Shown here piece by piece: positions 1 through 7,680 of a DNA stretch of 64,000 nucleotides (positions within the stretch are counted from its first letter, which is position 1; every line of letters starts with the position of its first letter). A program made the position numbers and the translations under genes. The notes beneath the pieces were generated by a model, which had not been told where the DNA came from, ran no database searches, and saw only the letters and a list, made by a program, of their open reading frames with translations. The stretch is from Gordonia bronchialis DSM 43247 (GTDB lineage Bacteria > Actinomycetota > Actinomycetes > Mycobacteriales > Mycobacteriaceae), in contig NC_013441.1 of assembly GCF_000024785.1 (NCBI RefSeq), positions 2,046,001 through 2,110,000 on the forward strand, given 5' to 3'.

Positions 1-58
1 ACGACGGTCCGAAGATGCCCGACGGGCCGCTCTGCGGGATGACGAGTGCGAGTTTCAT
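1..58 (-). CDS. Periplasmic-binding-fold protein, AmiC-like (partial, 5' end only)
   Basis: Only the first 19 codons lie in the window, on the minus strand from an ATG at 58 and running off the left edge. The peptide begins MKLALVIPQSGPSGIFGPS, which resembles the first beta strand and ligand loop of type I periplasmic-binding proteins of the amide, urea and branched-chain amino acid kind. There is no signal peptide, so a cytoplasmic amide sensor like Pseudomonas AmiC fits better than a transport protein. It starts 25 nt after the MarR stop codon, in the same direction, so it is probably the third gene of the amiB-marR operon. No clear Shine-Dalgarno is visible. The family call rests on 19 residues and on the amidase context, so it is tentative. 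Confidence 0.5.
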   Translation of the reverse strand, partial: MKLALVIPQSGPSGIFGPS

Positions 59-83
59 TGTCTGCGAGTGTGCCCGTGCCCGG

Positions 84-581
84 TTACCCCGAGGTTGCCG
101 ACAGGTCAGTTGCCGACAGGTCAGTTGCAGAACGGTCAGCAGCGTCGTCGCCCGTCGCCGTCTGCGCTCGGATCAGGTGGTCGAGGCCGTCGGTGATCCC
201 CAGATATCGACGGGAGCCGATGGCGCCGGCGAGTTCCCGCTCGATCGCGCGTCGTCGCTCACCGACCGTGGCCGTCGTCTGGGCGCCGTGAGGGCTGAGG
301 AAGACCATCACTCGGCGACGATCCAGCGGATCGGCCCGGCGATACACCAGGGCCAGTGAGATCAGTCGGTCCACGGCCCGGGTGGCACTTGCCGGTGGCA
401 GCACCGCCAGACGTGAGAGGTCCGTCATCGGCAGGCCTTCGCCGGCGGCCAGAACCTCCAGGACCCGCCATTGCTCGCCGGTCACGCCGCAGTCGTCGAG
501 TACGGGTGCCAGTCGATCGGAGATCAGCTGTGCCGCTCGGAGCAATTGCAGCAGCAGCGGGTCCTCGTGCCGCTCAGGCAT
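84..581 (-). CDS. MarR-family transcriptional regulator of the amidase locus
   Basis: A 165-aa protein with a typical MarR layout: N-terminal dimerisation helix (LQLLRAAQLISDRLAPVL), then a winged helix (GEQWRVLEVLAAGEGLPM, LPPASATRAVDRLISLALVY) with the basic wing RRADPLDRRRVMVFLS. The ATG at 581 is preceded by AGGAGAG and overlaps the last 8 nt of the AmiB-like gene, so the two are probably translationally coupled. MarR proteins usually repress nearby genes and release DNA on binding a small ligand; inferred targets are its own operon and divergent amiE. As I recall, the M. smegmatis acetamidase locus also pairs a MarR-like repressor (AmiA) with AmiC. The last residues contain a repeated pentapeptide (ATDLS) encoded by a 15-bp tandem repeat. 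Confidence 0.85.
   Translation of the reverse strand: MPERHEDPLLLQLLRAAQLISDRLAPVLDDCGVTGEQWRVLEVLAAGEGLPMTDLSRLAVLPPASATRAVDRLISLALVYRRADPLDRRRVMVFLSPHGAQTTATVGERRRAIERELAGAIGSRRYLGITDGLDHLIRAQTATGDDAADRSATDLSATDLSATSG
94..138. repeat. Three tandem 15-bp units in the 3' end of the MarR gene
   Basis: The unit GTTGCCGACAGGTCA occurs exactly at 94-108 and 109-123, and with three changes at 124-138. Read on the minus strand it encodes repeated A-T-D-L-S residues at the very C-terminus of the MarR protein, outside the DNA-binding domain. Slippage here would change tail length in steps of five residues without shifting frame. Confidence 0.85.
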
Positions 582-1647
582 CGGACTCTCCTGTCGGTGA
601 GTGGACTTGATCGGTGACCGCGATCCCGGACGGGGTGACGTCGACGCGCACCGTACGTCGTCCTTGTGCGGTGCCCGGCGTGCGAAGGAGTTGTTCGGCG
701 ATGGGTGCATACACCTCGTTGCGCAGTGCCCGATGCAGGTGGCGGGCACCGTAACGATCGTCGAATCCGCGGGTGGCGAGACGGACACGAACCGCTTCGG
801 TGACCTCGCAAAACACCGCTCGGTCTGCCAAATCGTTTGTGAGACGGTCGATCTCGAGATCAACGATGCGGCGGGCCACGCTGCGGTCGATGGAGCGGAA
901 CGTGATGATCTCGTCGAAACGGTTGAACAGTTCCGGATCCAAAAATTCCCGGACCGCGTCGACCACGATCTCGGTCTCGTCACGGTGACGGCCGGCGAGC
1001 CGTCCGGCCGCGGCGGTCATCCGCCGTCGGTACCCGCGCTTCGAGCGCAGGTCGTGTACCTCGCGGGAGCCCAGATTGGAGGTCAGCAGGACGATCGCAT
1101 TGCGGAAGTCGATCGAGGTGGTCCCCGACGCGAGCCGCAGAGTGCCGGCGTCGAGGATCTGCAGGAGCGCACGCAGCACGCTCGGATGTGCCTTCTCGAT
1201 CTCGTCGAAGAGCACGACGCCCGGCCGGGACAGGGAACCTTCGATCTTGTCGCGCTCGAAGAGGGTGAACTGCTCCTTGGAACCCGCGTATCCGGGCGGT
1301 GCGCCGGACAGGGATGCGGCATAGTGCTCCTGCGCGAGCGAGTTCATGTCGATGCGACACAGGTTGTCGGCGTCGCCGCGGACGAGGGCGGCGACCCGGC
1401 GGGCAAGCTCCGTCTTGCCGACGCCGGTGGGGCCCACCAGGAGCAACGAGGCGATCGGGCGACGACGATCGCCCAAACCCGCGGCTGCGATCGTCAACGC
1501 ACGCACCACCGCGTCGACGGCGTGGTCCTGCCCGACGATCGCATCCGACAGGCCGTGGCGCAGGTCGTCGATCGACCGGACGTCGCCCAGGCGAAAACCG
1601 GTGGTGGAGTCGAGGTCGTGGAACCTTGTCGCCAGGTGTCCGGACAT
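574..1647 (-). CDS. amiB: AmiB-like AAA+ ATPase (single Clp D2-type module)
   Basis: A 357-aa protein made essentially of one Clp/Hsp100 D2-type AAA+ module. Visible motifs are Walker A GPTGVGKT (72-79), Walker B VVLFDEIEKAH (144-154), a pore-loop-like GAPPGYAG (115-122), sensor 1 VLLTSNLG (about 185-192), an arginine-finger region ELFNRFDEI and a sensor 2 GARHLHRAL near residue 307. The N-domain, D1 ring and ClpP-binding loop region of full ClpB/ClpC are absent. AmiB of the Pseudomonas aeruginosa amidase operon is likewise a short Clp-related ATPase (about 370 aa), and the divergent neighbour here is amiE, so I assign it as amiB. Its job is not settled; it may remodel amidase subunits or energise uptake. 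First gene of a minus-strand operon with marR and the AmiC-like gene. Confidence 0.8.
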   Translation of the reverse strand: MSGHLATRFHDLDSTTGFRLGDVRSIDDLRHGLSDAIVGQDHAVDAVVRALTIAAAGLGDRRRPIASLLLVGPTGVGKTELARRVAALVRGDADNLCRIDMNSLAQEHYAASLSGAPPGYAGSKEQFTLFERDKIEGSLSRPGVVLFDEIEKAHPSVLRALLQILDAGTLRLASGTTSIDFRNAIVLLTSNLGSREVHDLRSKRGYRRRMTAAAGRLAGRHRDETEIVVDAVREFLDPELFNRFDEIITFRSIDRSVARRIVDLEIDRLTNDLADRAVFCEVTEAVRVRLATRGFDDRYGARHLHRALRNEVYAPIAEQLLRTPGTAQGRRTVRVDVTPSGIAVTDQVHSPTGESDA

Positions 1648-1652
1648 GACCG

Positions 1653-1804
1653 CCTTCCGTTCGCTACCGATTGAAAGTAGATCACGCGAGCCACTGTCGT
1701 GTCGTCTGAGTGCCCGTCACGTGATCAATACCCCTAGGAAACCTCGCCGCAATCGCCTGTGCGTTACCGTCGAAGCGCCTATCCTTCCGTTTGGAAGTAA
1801 ATCA
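1653..1804. promoter_or_regulatory. Divergent amiB/amiE control region with a repeated element
   Basis: CCTTCCGTT plus a TTGRAAGTARATCA element occurs twice in the same orientation. Copy one is CCTTCCGTT at 1653-1661 and TTGAAAGTAGATCA at 1671-1684, just upstream of the amiB start. Copy two is CCTTCCGTT at 1783-1791 running directly into TTGGAAGTAAATCA at 1791-1804, just upstream of the amiE ribosome binding site. The 14-mers match at 12 positions. Copy two also forms a perfect inverted repeat CTTCC-GTTT-GGAAG (1784-1797). These are candidate MarR operators or activator sites; binding is inferred. Confidence 0.5.
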
Positions 1805-1821
1805 GAAGCAAGGGAGTCGAC

Positions 1822-2859
1822 ATGCGTCACGGTGACATCTCGTCCAGCCCCGATACCGTCGGGGTGGCCGTCGTCAACTACAAGATGCCGCGCCTGCACA
1901 CGCGAGCGGAGGTCATCGACAACGCGAAGGCGATCGCCGAGATGGTGGTCGGGATGAAAAGCGGTCTGCCCGGGATGGATCTCGTGGTGTTCCCGGAATA
2001 CTCGACGCAGGGCATCATGTACGACGACGACGAGATGTATGCCACGGCGTCGACGATCCCCGGCGACGAGACCGACATCTTCTCGGCTGCCTGCCGGGAG
2101 GCCAAGACCTGGGGAGTTTTCTCGATCACCGGCGAACGGCACGAGGATCACCCGAACAAGCCCCCGTACAACACGCTCGTCCTGATCAACGACGCCGGCG
2201 AGATCGTGCAGCGCTATCGAAAGATCCTGCCGTGGACGCCCATCGAGGGCTGGTATCCGGGTGGCCAGACCTATGTGACCGACGGCCCCAAGGGTCTCAA
2301 GATCTCGCTGATCATCTGCGACGACGGCAACTACCCGGAGATCTGGCGTGACTGCGCGATGAAGGGTGCCGAGCTGATCGTGCGCCCGCAGGGCTACATG
2401 TACCCCGCCAAGGACCAGCAGGTGCTGATGGCCAAGGCGATGGCCTGGGCCAACAACTGCTACGTGGCGGTGGCCAATGCCACCGGCTGGGACGGCGTGT
2501 ACTCCTACTTCGGGCACAGCTCGATCATCGGGTTCGACGGTCGCACGCTCGGCGAGTGCGGCGAGGAGGAGTACGGCGTGCAGTACGCGCAACTGTCGCT
2601 GTCCACCATCCGGGACGCACGGCGCAACGATCAGTCGCAGAACCACCTGTTCAAACTCCTGCACCGCGGGTACACCGGGGTGCTCGCCGGCGGCGACGGT
2701 GACAAGGGGATCGCCGAGTGCCCCTTCGACTTCTATCGCAACTGGGTGACCGACGCAGAGGCCACCCGCAAACAGGTGGAGGCGATCACCCGCGAGACGA
2801 TCGGCGTGGCCGACTGCCCGGTGTATGACCTGCCGACCGAGAAGGTGATGGAGGCCTGA
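1822..2859 (+). CDS. amiE: Aliphatic amidase (acylamide amidohydrolase)
   Basis: A 345-aa cytoplasmic enzyme of the nitrilase superfamily that hydrolyses short aliphatic amides such as acetamide to the acid and ammonia, and can transfer the acyl group to hydroxylamine. Recalled P. aeruginosa AmiE (346 aa) is near-identical over long stretches, starting MRHGDISSS. The catalytic triad is E59 (FPEYS), K134 (YRKIL) and C166 ([12 protein letters not shown]). The ATG is preceded by AAGGGAG at a good distance. It is transcribed away from the amiB-marR-amiC-like operon and ends in a strong terminator shared with the convergent monooxygenase gene. Expression is probably amide-inducible through the linked MarR and AmiC-like proteins. 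No amiS-type channel gene follows it here. Confidence 0.97.
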   Translation: MRHGDISSSPDTVGVAVVNYKMPRLHTRAEVIDNAKAIAEMVVGMKSGLPGMDLVVFPEYSTQGIMYDDDEMYATASTIPGDETDIFSAACREAKTWGVFSITGERHEDHPNKPPYNTLVLINDAGEIVQRYRKILPWTPIEGWYPGGQTYVTDGPKGLKISLIICDDGNYPEIWRDCAMKGAELIVRPQGYMYPAKDQQVLMAKAMAWANNCYVAVANATGWDGVYSYFGHSSIIGFDGRTLGECGEEEYGVQYAQLSLSTIRDARRNDQSQNHLFKLLHRGYTGVLAGGDGDKGIAECPFDFYRNWVTDAEATRKQVEAITRETIGVADCPVYDLPTEKVMEA

Positions 2860-2873
2860 CCGCGACGACGAGC

Positions 2874-2908
2874 GGTGCTCCCCGGAATCCACTTCCGGGG
2901 AGCACCTT
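2874..2908. terminator. Bidirectional terminator between amiE and the monooxygenase gene
   Basis: A perfect 14-bp stem, GGTGCTCCCCGGAA (2874-2887) with TTCCGGGGAGCACC (2893-2906), closes a 5-nt loop. It lies between two convergent stop codons (2859 and 2933) and can serve both strands. Only a short T run follows on the plus strand. Confidence 0.85.
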
Positions 2909-2932
2909 GCTCTGGGGTTCGTCAGCTCAGGG

Positions 2933-4780
2933 TCAGCTCAGGTGATGGACCTCCTGCAGTCCGTAGACCGGCGTGGGGATGCCTTCGTAGCGTGCCTTGA
3001 GTTGCAGGGCGAGATAGAGCGAGTAGTGCCGCGACTGATGCAGGTTGCCGCCGTGGAACCACAACCCGGGCTGCTGGGTGGGCTTCCACATGTTGCGCTG
3101 TTCGCCCTCCCACGGACCAGGGTCCTTGGTGGTGTCCGAGCCCAGGCCCCACACCTTGCCGACGCGGTCGGCGACCTCCTGGCCCATCAGATCGGCCGCC
3201 CAACCGTTCATCGACCCGTAGCCGGTGGCGTATACCACCACATCGGCCGGGAGTTCGGTGCCGTCGGCGAGGACCACGCTGGTCTCGGTGAGGTGATCCA
3301 CCTCGCCGTGGGCCAGCTTGATGGTGCCGTCGGCGACGAGGTCGCAGGCGCCGACGTCGATGTAGTAGCCCGAGCCGCGTCGGAGGTACTTCATGAACAG
3401 ACCCGAGTCGTCGTCGCCGAAGTCGAGGTCGAAACCGGCGGCTTCGAGACGATCGTAGAAGTCCTTGTCGCGCCGGCGGATCTCGTCGTAGATGGGGATC
3501 TGGAACTCGTGCATGATGCGGTACGGCAGCGAGGCGAAGGTCAGGTCGGCCTTCTTGGTGGTCATCCCGGACTCCACCGCCTGCTCGCTGTAGAGCGAGC
3601 CGAGGCCGACCTCCATCAGCGAGTCGGACCGGACGATGTGGGTCGACGACCGTTGCACCATCGTGGTGTCGATCCCGTTCTCCACCAGAGCTTTACAGAT
3701 GTCATGCGCCGAGTTGTTGGCCCCGATCACCACCACCTTCTTGCCGCGGTAACCGTCGGGTCCGGGGTGGGCGCTCGAGTGATGCTGCTCGCCTGCGAAG
3801 ACATCCTGGCCGGGGAAGGAGGGCACGTTGGCCTTGCCGGACATACCGGTGGCCAGGACGAGTTGCGTGGGATGCAGTGTCATCTTCTCGCCGTCGCGGT
3901 TCACCTCGACCGTCCACTGGCCGGCGGCCTCGTCGTAGGTTGCGCTCAGGCACTCGGTGCGGCTCCAGTAGGGGACCTCCATCACCTTGGTGTAGAACTC
4001 GAGCCAGTCGCCGATCTTGTCCTTGGGCGCGAAGACCGGCCAGTTCGCGGGGAAGGGCAGATACGGCAGATGGTCGTACCAGACGGGGTCGTGCAGGCAC
4101 AGTGACTTGTAGCGTTTGCGCCACTGGTCGCCGGGCCGGTCGTGCTTGTCGACCACGATCGAGGGCACGCCGAGCTGACGCAGCCGGGCACCGAGCGCTA
4201 TGCCGCCCTGGCCGCCGCCGATGACCAGCACATAGGGCTGCACCGTGCGGCCGAGTTCGGCGTCCTCGGCCTCCTTCTTCTCCGCCCACGAGCGGGGGTC
4301 GGGATCGGAGCCGTGGACCGCGCCGCGGCGACGGGTGTACCCGGCGGGCTCCTCGTGACCCTTGAGCTCCTGCAGTGTTGTCAGCAGTGTCCACGCGAGG
4401 TCCTCGCCCGTCTCGGTATCCGGGCGCAGTCGCAGGTGGCCTTCGCAGCGTCCGACGGCGGTCTCGAAAGCGATGAAGGCCGACGCGACGCCGTCCTCGT
4501 CGGTAGCGGGTTCGACGGTGCGAAAGCCCGCCGGATCGGTGCCGGCCAGCCGCTCGCCGAGCATGTCGGCGATCTGTTCGCGACCCTCGACGGTCCTGAT
4601 GTTCCAGGTGAAGGCGACCAGGTCACGCCAGTAGCTGTCGACGGCGAAGAGCGAGATCACCCGCTCGATGTCCCGGGTGGCCAGGGCGGATTCGAACTTC
4701 TGTAACCAGAGCTCCACCCGCTGCTGGGCGGTCCCTGGTTCGTCGGCTGCCCGGGTGTCGGGCTCGAGGATCTGGGTCAT
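2933..4780 (-). CDS. Flavin-dependent NAD(P)H monooxygenase with N-terminal NTF2-like domain
   Basis: A 615-aa protein in two parts. Residues about 20-140 look like an NTF2/SnoaL-like alpha+beta barrel (WLQKFESALATRDIERVISL, YWRDLVAFTW). Residues 180-615 are an FMO/Baeyer-Villiger-like flavoprotein with the FAD Rossmann motif GGGQGG (188-193), a second nucleotide-binding motif VVVIGANNSAHD (349-360) and the late VVYATGYGS segment. It should use NAD(P)H and O2 to oxygenate an organic substrate; the substrate cannot be read from the sequence. The ATG at 4780 follows AGGAGGTG; upstream in-frame codons lie in the operator region. Divergent from a GAF-domain regulator that is its likely activator, and convergent with amiE. 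Confidence 0.85.
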   Translation of the reverse strand: MTQILEPDTRAADEPGTAQQRVELWLQKFESALATRDIERVISLFAVDSYWRDLVAFTWNIRTVEGREQIADMLGERLAGTDPAGFRTVEPATDEDGVASAFIAFETAVGRCEGHLRLRPDTETGEDLAWTLLTTLQELKGHEEPAGYTRRRGAVHGSDPDPRSWAEKKEAEDAELGRTVQPYVLVIGGGQGGIALGARLRQLGVPSIVVDKHDRPGDQWRKRYKSLCLHDPVWYDHLPYLPFPANWPVFAPKDKIGDWLEFYTKVMEVPYWSRTECLSATYDEAAGQWTVEVNRDGEKMTLHPTQLVLATGMSGKANVPSFPGQDVFAGEQHHSSAHPGPDGYRGKKVVVIGANNSAHDICKALVENGIDTTMVQRSSTHIVRSDSLMEVGLGSLYSEQAVESGMTTKKADLTFASLPYRIMHEFQIPIYDEIRRRDKDFYDRLEAAGFDLDFGDDDSGLFMKYLRRGSGYYIDVGACDLVADGTIKLAHGEVDHLTETSVVLADGTELPADVVVYATGYGSMNGWAADLMGQEVADRVGKVWGLGSDTTKDPGPWEGEQRNMWKPTQQPGLWFHGGNLHQSRHYSLYLALQLKARYEGIPTPVYGLQEVHHLS

Positions 4781-4825
4781 GTCGGGCACCTCCTGATCGT
4801 GGTCATGCGCCGTCGGTCGGCGATG

Positions 4826-4922
4826 TGTGATCCACAGCACATACCGTCGGACGATGTGCGGCAAGGGTTGCAATGGGTTGCGGAAGCGGCGGGCTTTGCC
4901 CCCGGGTGTGATCGAGAGCACA
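4826..4922. promoter_or_regulatory. Paired TGTG-N8-CACA inverted repeats in a divergent promoter
   Basis: Two nearly identical 16-mers, TGTGATCCACAGCACA (4826-4841) and TGTGATCGAGAGCACA (4907-4922), lie 81 bp apart between the monooxygenase and GAF-regulator genes. They share the half-sites TGTG and CACA and differ only in central positions. The second ends 10 nt before the regulator start codon. The arrangement suggests a dimeric regulator, probably the adjacent GAF protein, binding two sites to control both genes. Inferred from sequence only. Confidence 0.6.
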
Positions 4923-4932
4923 ATCGAAGGCG

Positions 4933-6165
4933 ATGTCGAATACGAGATCTGTTCCTGAACCGGCCGTCGCCGCCGGCGACGACCCGCGTCAGTTCGCCGA
5001 GGTGCTGAGCGCCGTCTACGACGCCGCGATGGCCGGCGAGCGGTTACCGGCCCGGCCCCGCGAGGTGATCAGCGATTCCTGGGACCGGGTGGCCAGCGCC
5101 GGGGTCGACCCGGACCGCGGCGGCCCCGACGACGCCCTGGGCGTCGGTGATCTCGAGGCGCGCCGCCAGGACTCCGATCTGCGGCTGGTCCTCGACGTGC
5201 TGACCAACGGTCTCGAGACGGTCACCGCCGACGGTGACAACATCCTGGTCGTCGCCGATCCGCTGGGACGTGTGCTGTGGCGCAGCGGCGCCACCCGCGT
5301 GCTCGGCAAGGCCGATCGGCTCGGTTTCGTGGAGGGTGCGAGCTGGGCGGAGAACACCGTCGGCACCAATGCGATCGGGACCGCGCTGATGTCGGGCCGC
5401 GCGGTACAGGTGTTCTCCGCCGAGCACTTCGTCCGCAGTCACCACGCCTGGACCTGCACGGGCGCGCCCGTCACCGATCCCCGCACCGGTGCGGTGCTCG
5501 GCGTCGTCGACGTCAGCGGACCGGCCGCGACCATCCATCCGACGACCCTGGCGCTCGTGGACGCGGTCGCGAAACTCGCCGAGGCCGCGTTGCGCGATCA
5601 CCACCGCGAGAGTCTCGACCTCCTGCGGTCGGTCGCGGCGCCGATCCTCGCGCGCTCGGGCGGGCCGGCGCTGGCGGTCGACAACCACGGGTGGGTGGCG
5701 GCGGTGGGCGCGACACCGCCGCAACGGCGCGTGATGCTGCCGCGGGGGGTGAGTCCCGGACGCGCCCGGGTGGCCGGCCTCGGGGAATGCGAGCTCGATC
5801 CGCTGCCCGGCGGGTGGCTCGTCCGGGTCATCGAGGGCGGCGCGTCCAGTGCGTCGACGACGGTCGAACTCGAGTTACGCGGACCGCGTCCGGTGGTGCG
5901 GGTCGCCGGCGGGGCCGGATGCTGGACCCACGAGCCGTCACCGCGGCATGCGCAGATCCTGGAGATCCTTGCGGGCGGGCGCTGCACGGCGGCGCAGATG
6001 TCGCGTCACGTGTTCGGCACCGACGATCGCACGATTACTGTGCGGGCCGAGATCTCCCGACTGCGCAAGAGTCTCGGCGGACTGATCGTCGGGAATCCGT
6101 ACCGGTTCGCCGACGGCGTCGACGTCGTCGTGCGACACGCGACACCTGCTGAGACGGACCACTAG
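4933..6165 (+). CDS. GAF-domain transcriptional regulator (AcoR-like N-terminus, no sigma-54 module)
   Basis: A 410-aa protein. Residues about 60-220 form a GAF-type sensor domain as in AcoR-family activators, including GFVEGASWAENTVGTNAIGT and SHHAWTCTGAPVTDPRTG. The sigma-54-interacting AAA+ module of true AcoR proteins is missing. The last 90 residues (HAQILEILAGGRCTAAQMS, RTITVRAEISRLRKSLG) look like a winged-helix DNA-binding domain. It is divergent from the flavin monooxygenase and separated from it by paired TGTG-N8-CACA repeats, so it most likely senses the monooxygenase substrate and controls both genes. The ATG at 4933 has only a weak GAAGG upstream. The glutaminase gene starts 10 nt after its stop, suggesting co-transcription. 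Confidence 0.8.
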   Translation: MSNTRSVPEPAVAAGDDPRQFAEVLSAVYDAAMAGERLPARPREVISDSWDRVASAGVDPDRGGPDDALGVGDLEARRQDSDLRLVLDVLTNGLETVTADGDNILVVADPLGRVLWRSGATRVLGKADRLGFVEGASWAENTVGTNAIGTALMSGRAVQVFSAEHFVRSHHAWTCTGAPVTDPRTGAVLGVVDVSGPAATIHPTTLALVDAVAKLAEAALRDHHRESLDLLRSVAAPILARSGGPALAVDNHGWVAAVGATPPQRRVMLPRGVSPGRARVAGLGECELDPLPGGWLVRVIEGGASSASTTVELELRGPRPVVRVAGGAGCWTHEPSPRHAQILEILAGGRCTAAQMSRHVFGTDDRTITVRAEISRLRKSLGGLIVGNPYRFADGVDVVVRHATPAETDH

Positions 6166-6175
6166 ATTCAACGCC

Positions 6176-7627
6176 ATGGCCTCTCACGTCGGCGGGTATC
6201 TCCGTCACATCATGGACACCTGTGCCCAGAACCGGTCGGGACAGGTTGCCGATTACATCCCGGAACTGGCGGCCGTCGACCCGGACGGTTACGGGCTCTC
6301 GCTGTGCGTGCACGACGGGCACACCTACTCGTGCGGCGACAGCGACCACGAGTTCACCATCCAGTCGGTCTCGAAACCGCTGACCTATGCGATGGTGCTC
6401 AGTCGTCTCGGCGCGGTGGCCGCGGACCCCAAGATCGGTGTGGAACCGTCCGGGGAGGCGTTCAACGAGATCAGCGTCGACGCCCGGCGCCGCCCACGTA
6501 ACCCGATGATCAACGCCGGCGCCATCATGTCGGCGTCGTTGTTGCTGCCGCCGGTCCGCGACGTCGCCGAGAGCGTGATCGTTTCCACCTTTGCCGAGAT
6601 CGTGGATTTCTACTCGGCCTGCGCCGGCCGGCGGCTCACGATGGACGAGGCCGTCTATACCTCCGAGTCGCGGACGGGGTCCCGCAATCGCGCGATCGCC
6701 TACATGCTGGACAGCTTCGGAACCCTCGACACCAGCCCGGATGCCGCCCTCGACCTGTACTACCGGCAGTGCTCGATCCGGGTGACCACCGACGATCTCG
6801 CGGTCATCGCCGCCACCATCGCCAACGGCGGACTCAACCCGCGCACCGGTCGGCACGTCTTCAATCAGGAAGTGGCCCAGCGGGTGCTGTCGGTGATGAC
6901 CACCTGCGGCATGTATGACGGTGCCGGTGACTGGGTGACCAGTGTCGGGTTGCCGGCCAAGAGCGGTGTCGGCGGGGCGATCATGGCGGTCCTGCCGGGA
7001 CAGCTCGGGATCGGGGTGTACTCACCGCGGCTCGACGAGCACGGGAACAGTGTGCGCGGTGGCGAGACATGCCGGCATCTGTCGACCGACCTGGGGCTGC
7101 ACATGTTCAACGTCACCCGGGAGAGCCGGGTGACCATCCGGGCGGTCTACGACATCAGCGACGTCCCGGTCGGCACGGAGTGGTCCGAGCAGGAGCGGGG
7201 GTTCCTGCGCACGTGCCGCGATCGGGTGCGCGTCTACGAACTCCAGGGTGATCTGACCTTCGGCGGCGCGGAGAGCGCACTGCGTCGGCTCGAGACCGAC
7301 ATGGACGACTTTGTGGTGGCCATCGTCGAGATCTCGCGGATCGGGGTGATCGACCCGGTGGCCCGCACAATGATCCTCAGCATGAAGCGCACCCTCGAGG
7401 AGCGGGGGCGCCAGGCGATGCTCGTCGATCCAGACGGCGTGATGCGCGACAGCGTCGACCGTCATCGCCACGACGCAATCGCGCCGGATCTCAATGTGCC
7501 AGAGGACCTTCGCGGGCTCGACCCCACTCTGCCGCACGTGCACGCGACGATGGACGCCGCGGTGGCCGACGCGGAAGAATTTCTGCTCAAGCGCGCCCGG
7601 GACGAAACGGTTCGCGACTCGGGCTAG
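6176..7627 (+). CDS. glsA: Glutaminase A with C-terminal STAS domain
   Basis: A 483-aa protein. The first 300 residues are a serine-dependent beta-lactamase-fold glutaminase that hydrolyses L-glutamine to glutamate and ammonia: the S64-x-x-K67 motif lies in TIQSVSKPLTY, with NPMINAGAI and SRTGSRNRAIAYML also typical. Bacterial GlsA is usually about 310 aa. The extra C-terminal part, from about residue 350 (VYELQGDLTFGGAESAL, VVAIVEISRIGVIDPVAR), is a STAS/anti-sigma-antagonist-like domain, suggesting regulatory binding or oligomer control. The ATG lies 10 nt downstream of the GAF regulator stop, without a strong ribosome binding site. Plasma or cytosolic location is not evident; there is no signal peptide. 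Confidence 0.92.
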   Translation: MASHVGGYLRHIMDTCAQNRSGQVADYIPELAAVDPDGYGLSLCVHDGHTYSCGDSDHEFTIQSVSKPLTYAMVLSRLGAVAADPKIGVEPSGEAFNEISVDARRRPRNPMINAGAIMSASLLLPPVRDVAESVIVSTFAEIVDFYSACAGRRLTMDEAVYTSESRTGSRNRAIAYMLDSFGTLDTSPDAALDLYYRQCSIRVTTDDLAVIAATIANGGLNPRTGRHVFNQEVAQRVLSVMTTCGMYDGAGDWVTSVGLPAKSGVGGAIMAVLPGQLGIGVYSPRLDEHGNSVRGGETCRHLSTDLGLHMFNVTRESRVTIRAVYDISDVPVGTEWSEQERGFLRTCRDRVRVYELQGDLTFGGAESALRRLETDMDDFVVAIVEISRIGVIDPVARTMILSMKRTLEERGRQAMLVDPDGVMRDSVDRHRHDAIAPDLNVPEDLRGLDPTLPHVHATMDAAVADAEEFLLKRARDETVRDSG

Positions 7628-7646
7628 TGTTCGGTGCAGACCACTA

Positions 7647-7666
7647 GTATGTGAGTGACGTCATAC
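7647..7666. promoter_or_regulatory. Inverted repeat GTATG-N10-CATAC before the desaturase
   Basis: GTATG (7647-7651) and CATAC (7662-7666) are exact 5-bp arms around a 10-bp centre, ending just before the AGGGAG of the desaturase. It could bind a TetR/FadR-like lipid regulator. The arms are short, so chance is possible. Confidence 0.3.
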
Positions 7667-7680
7667 CCAGGGAGTAGTTG

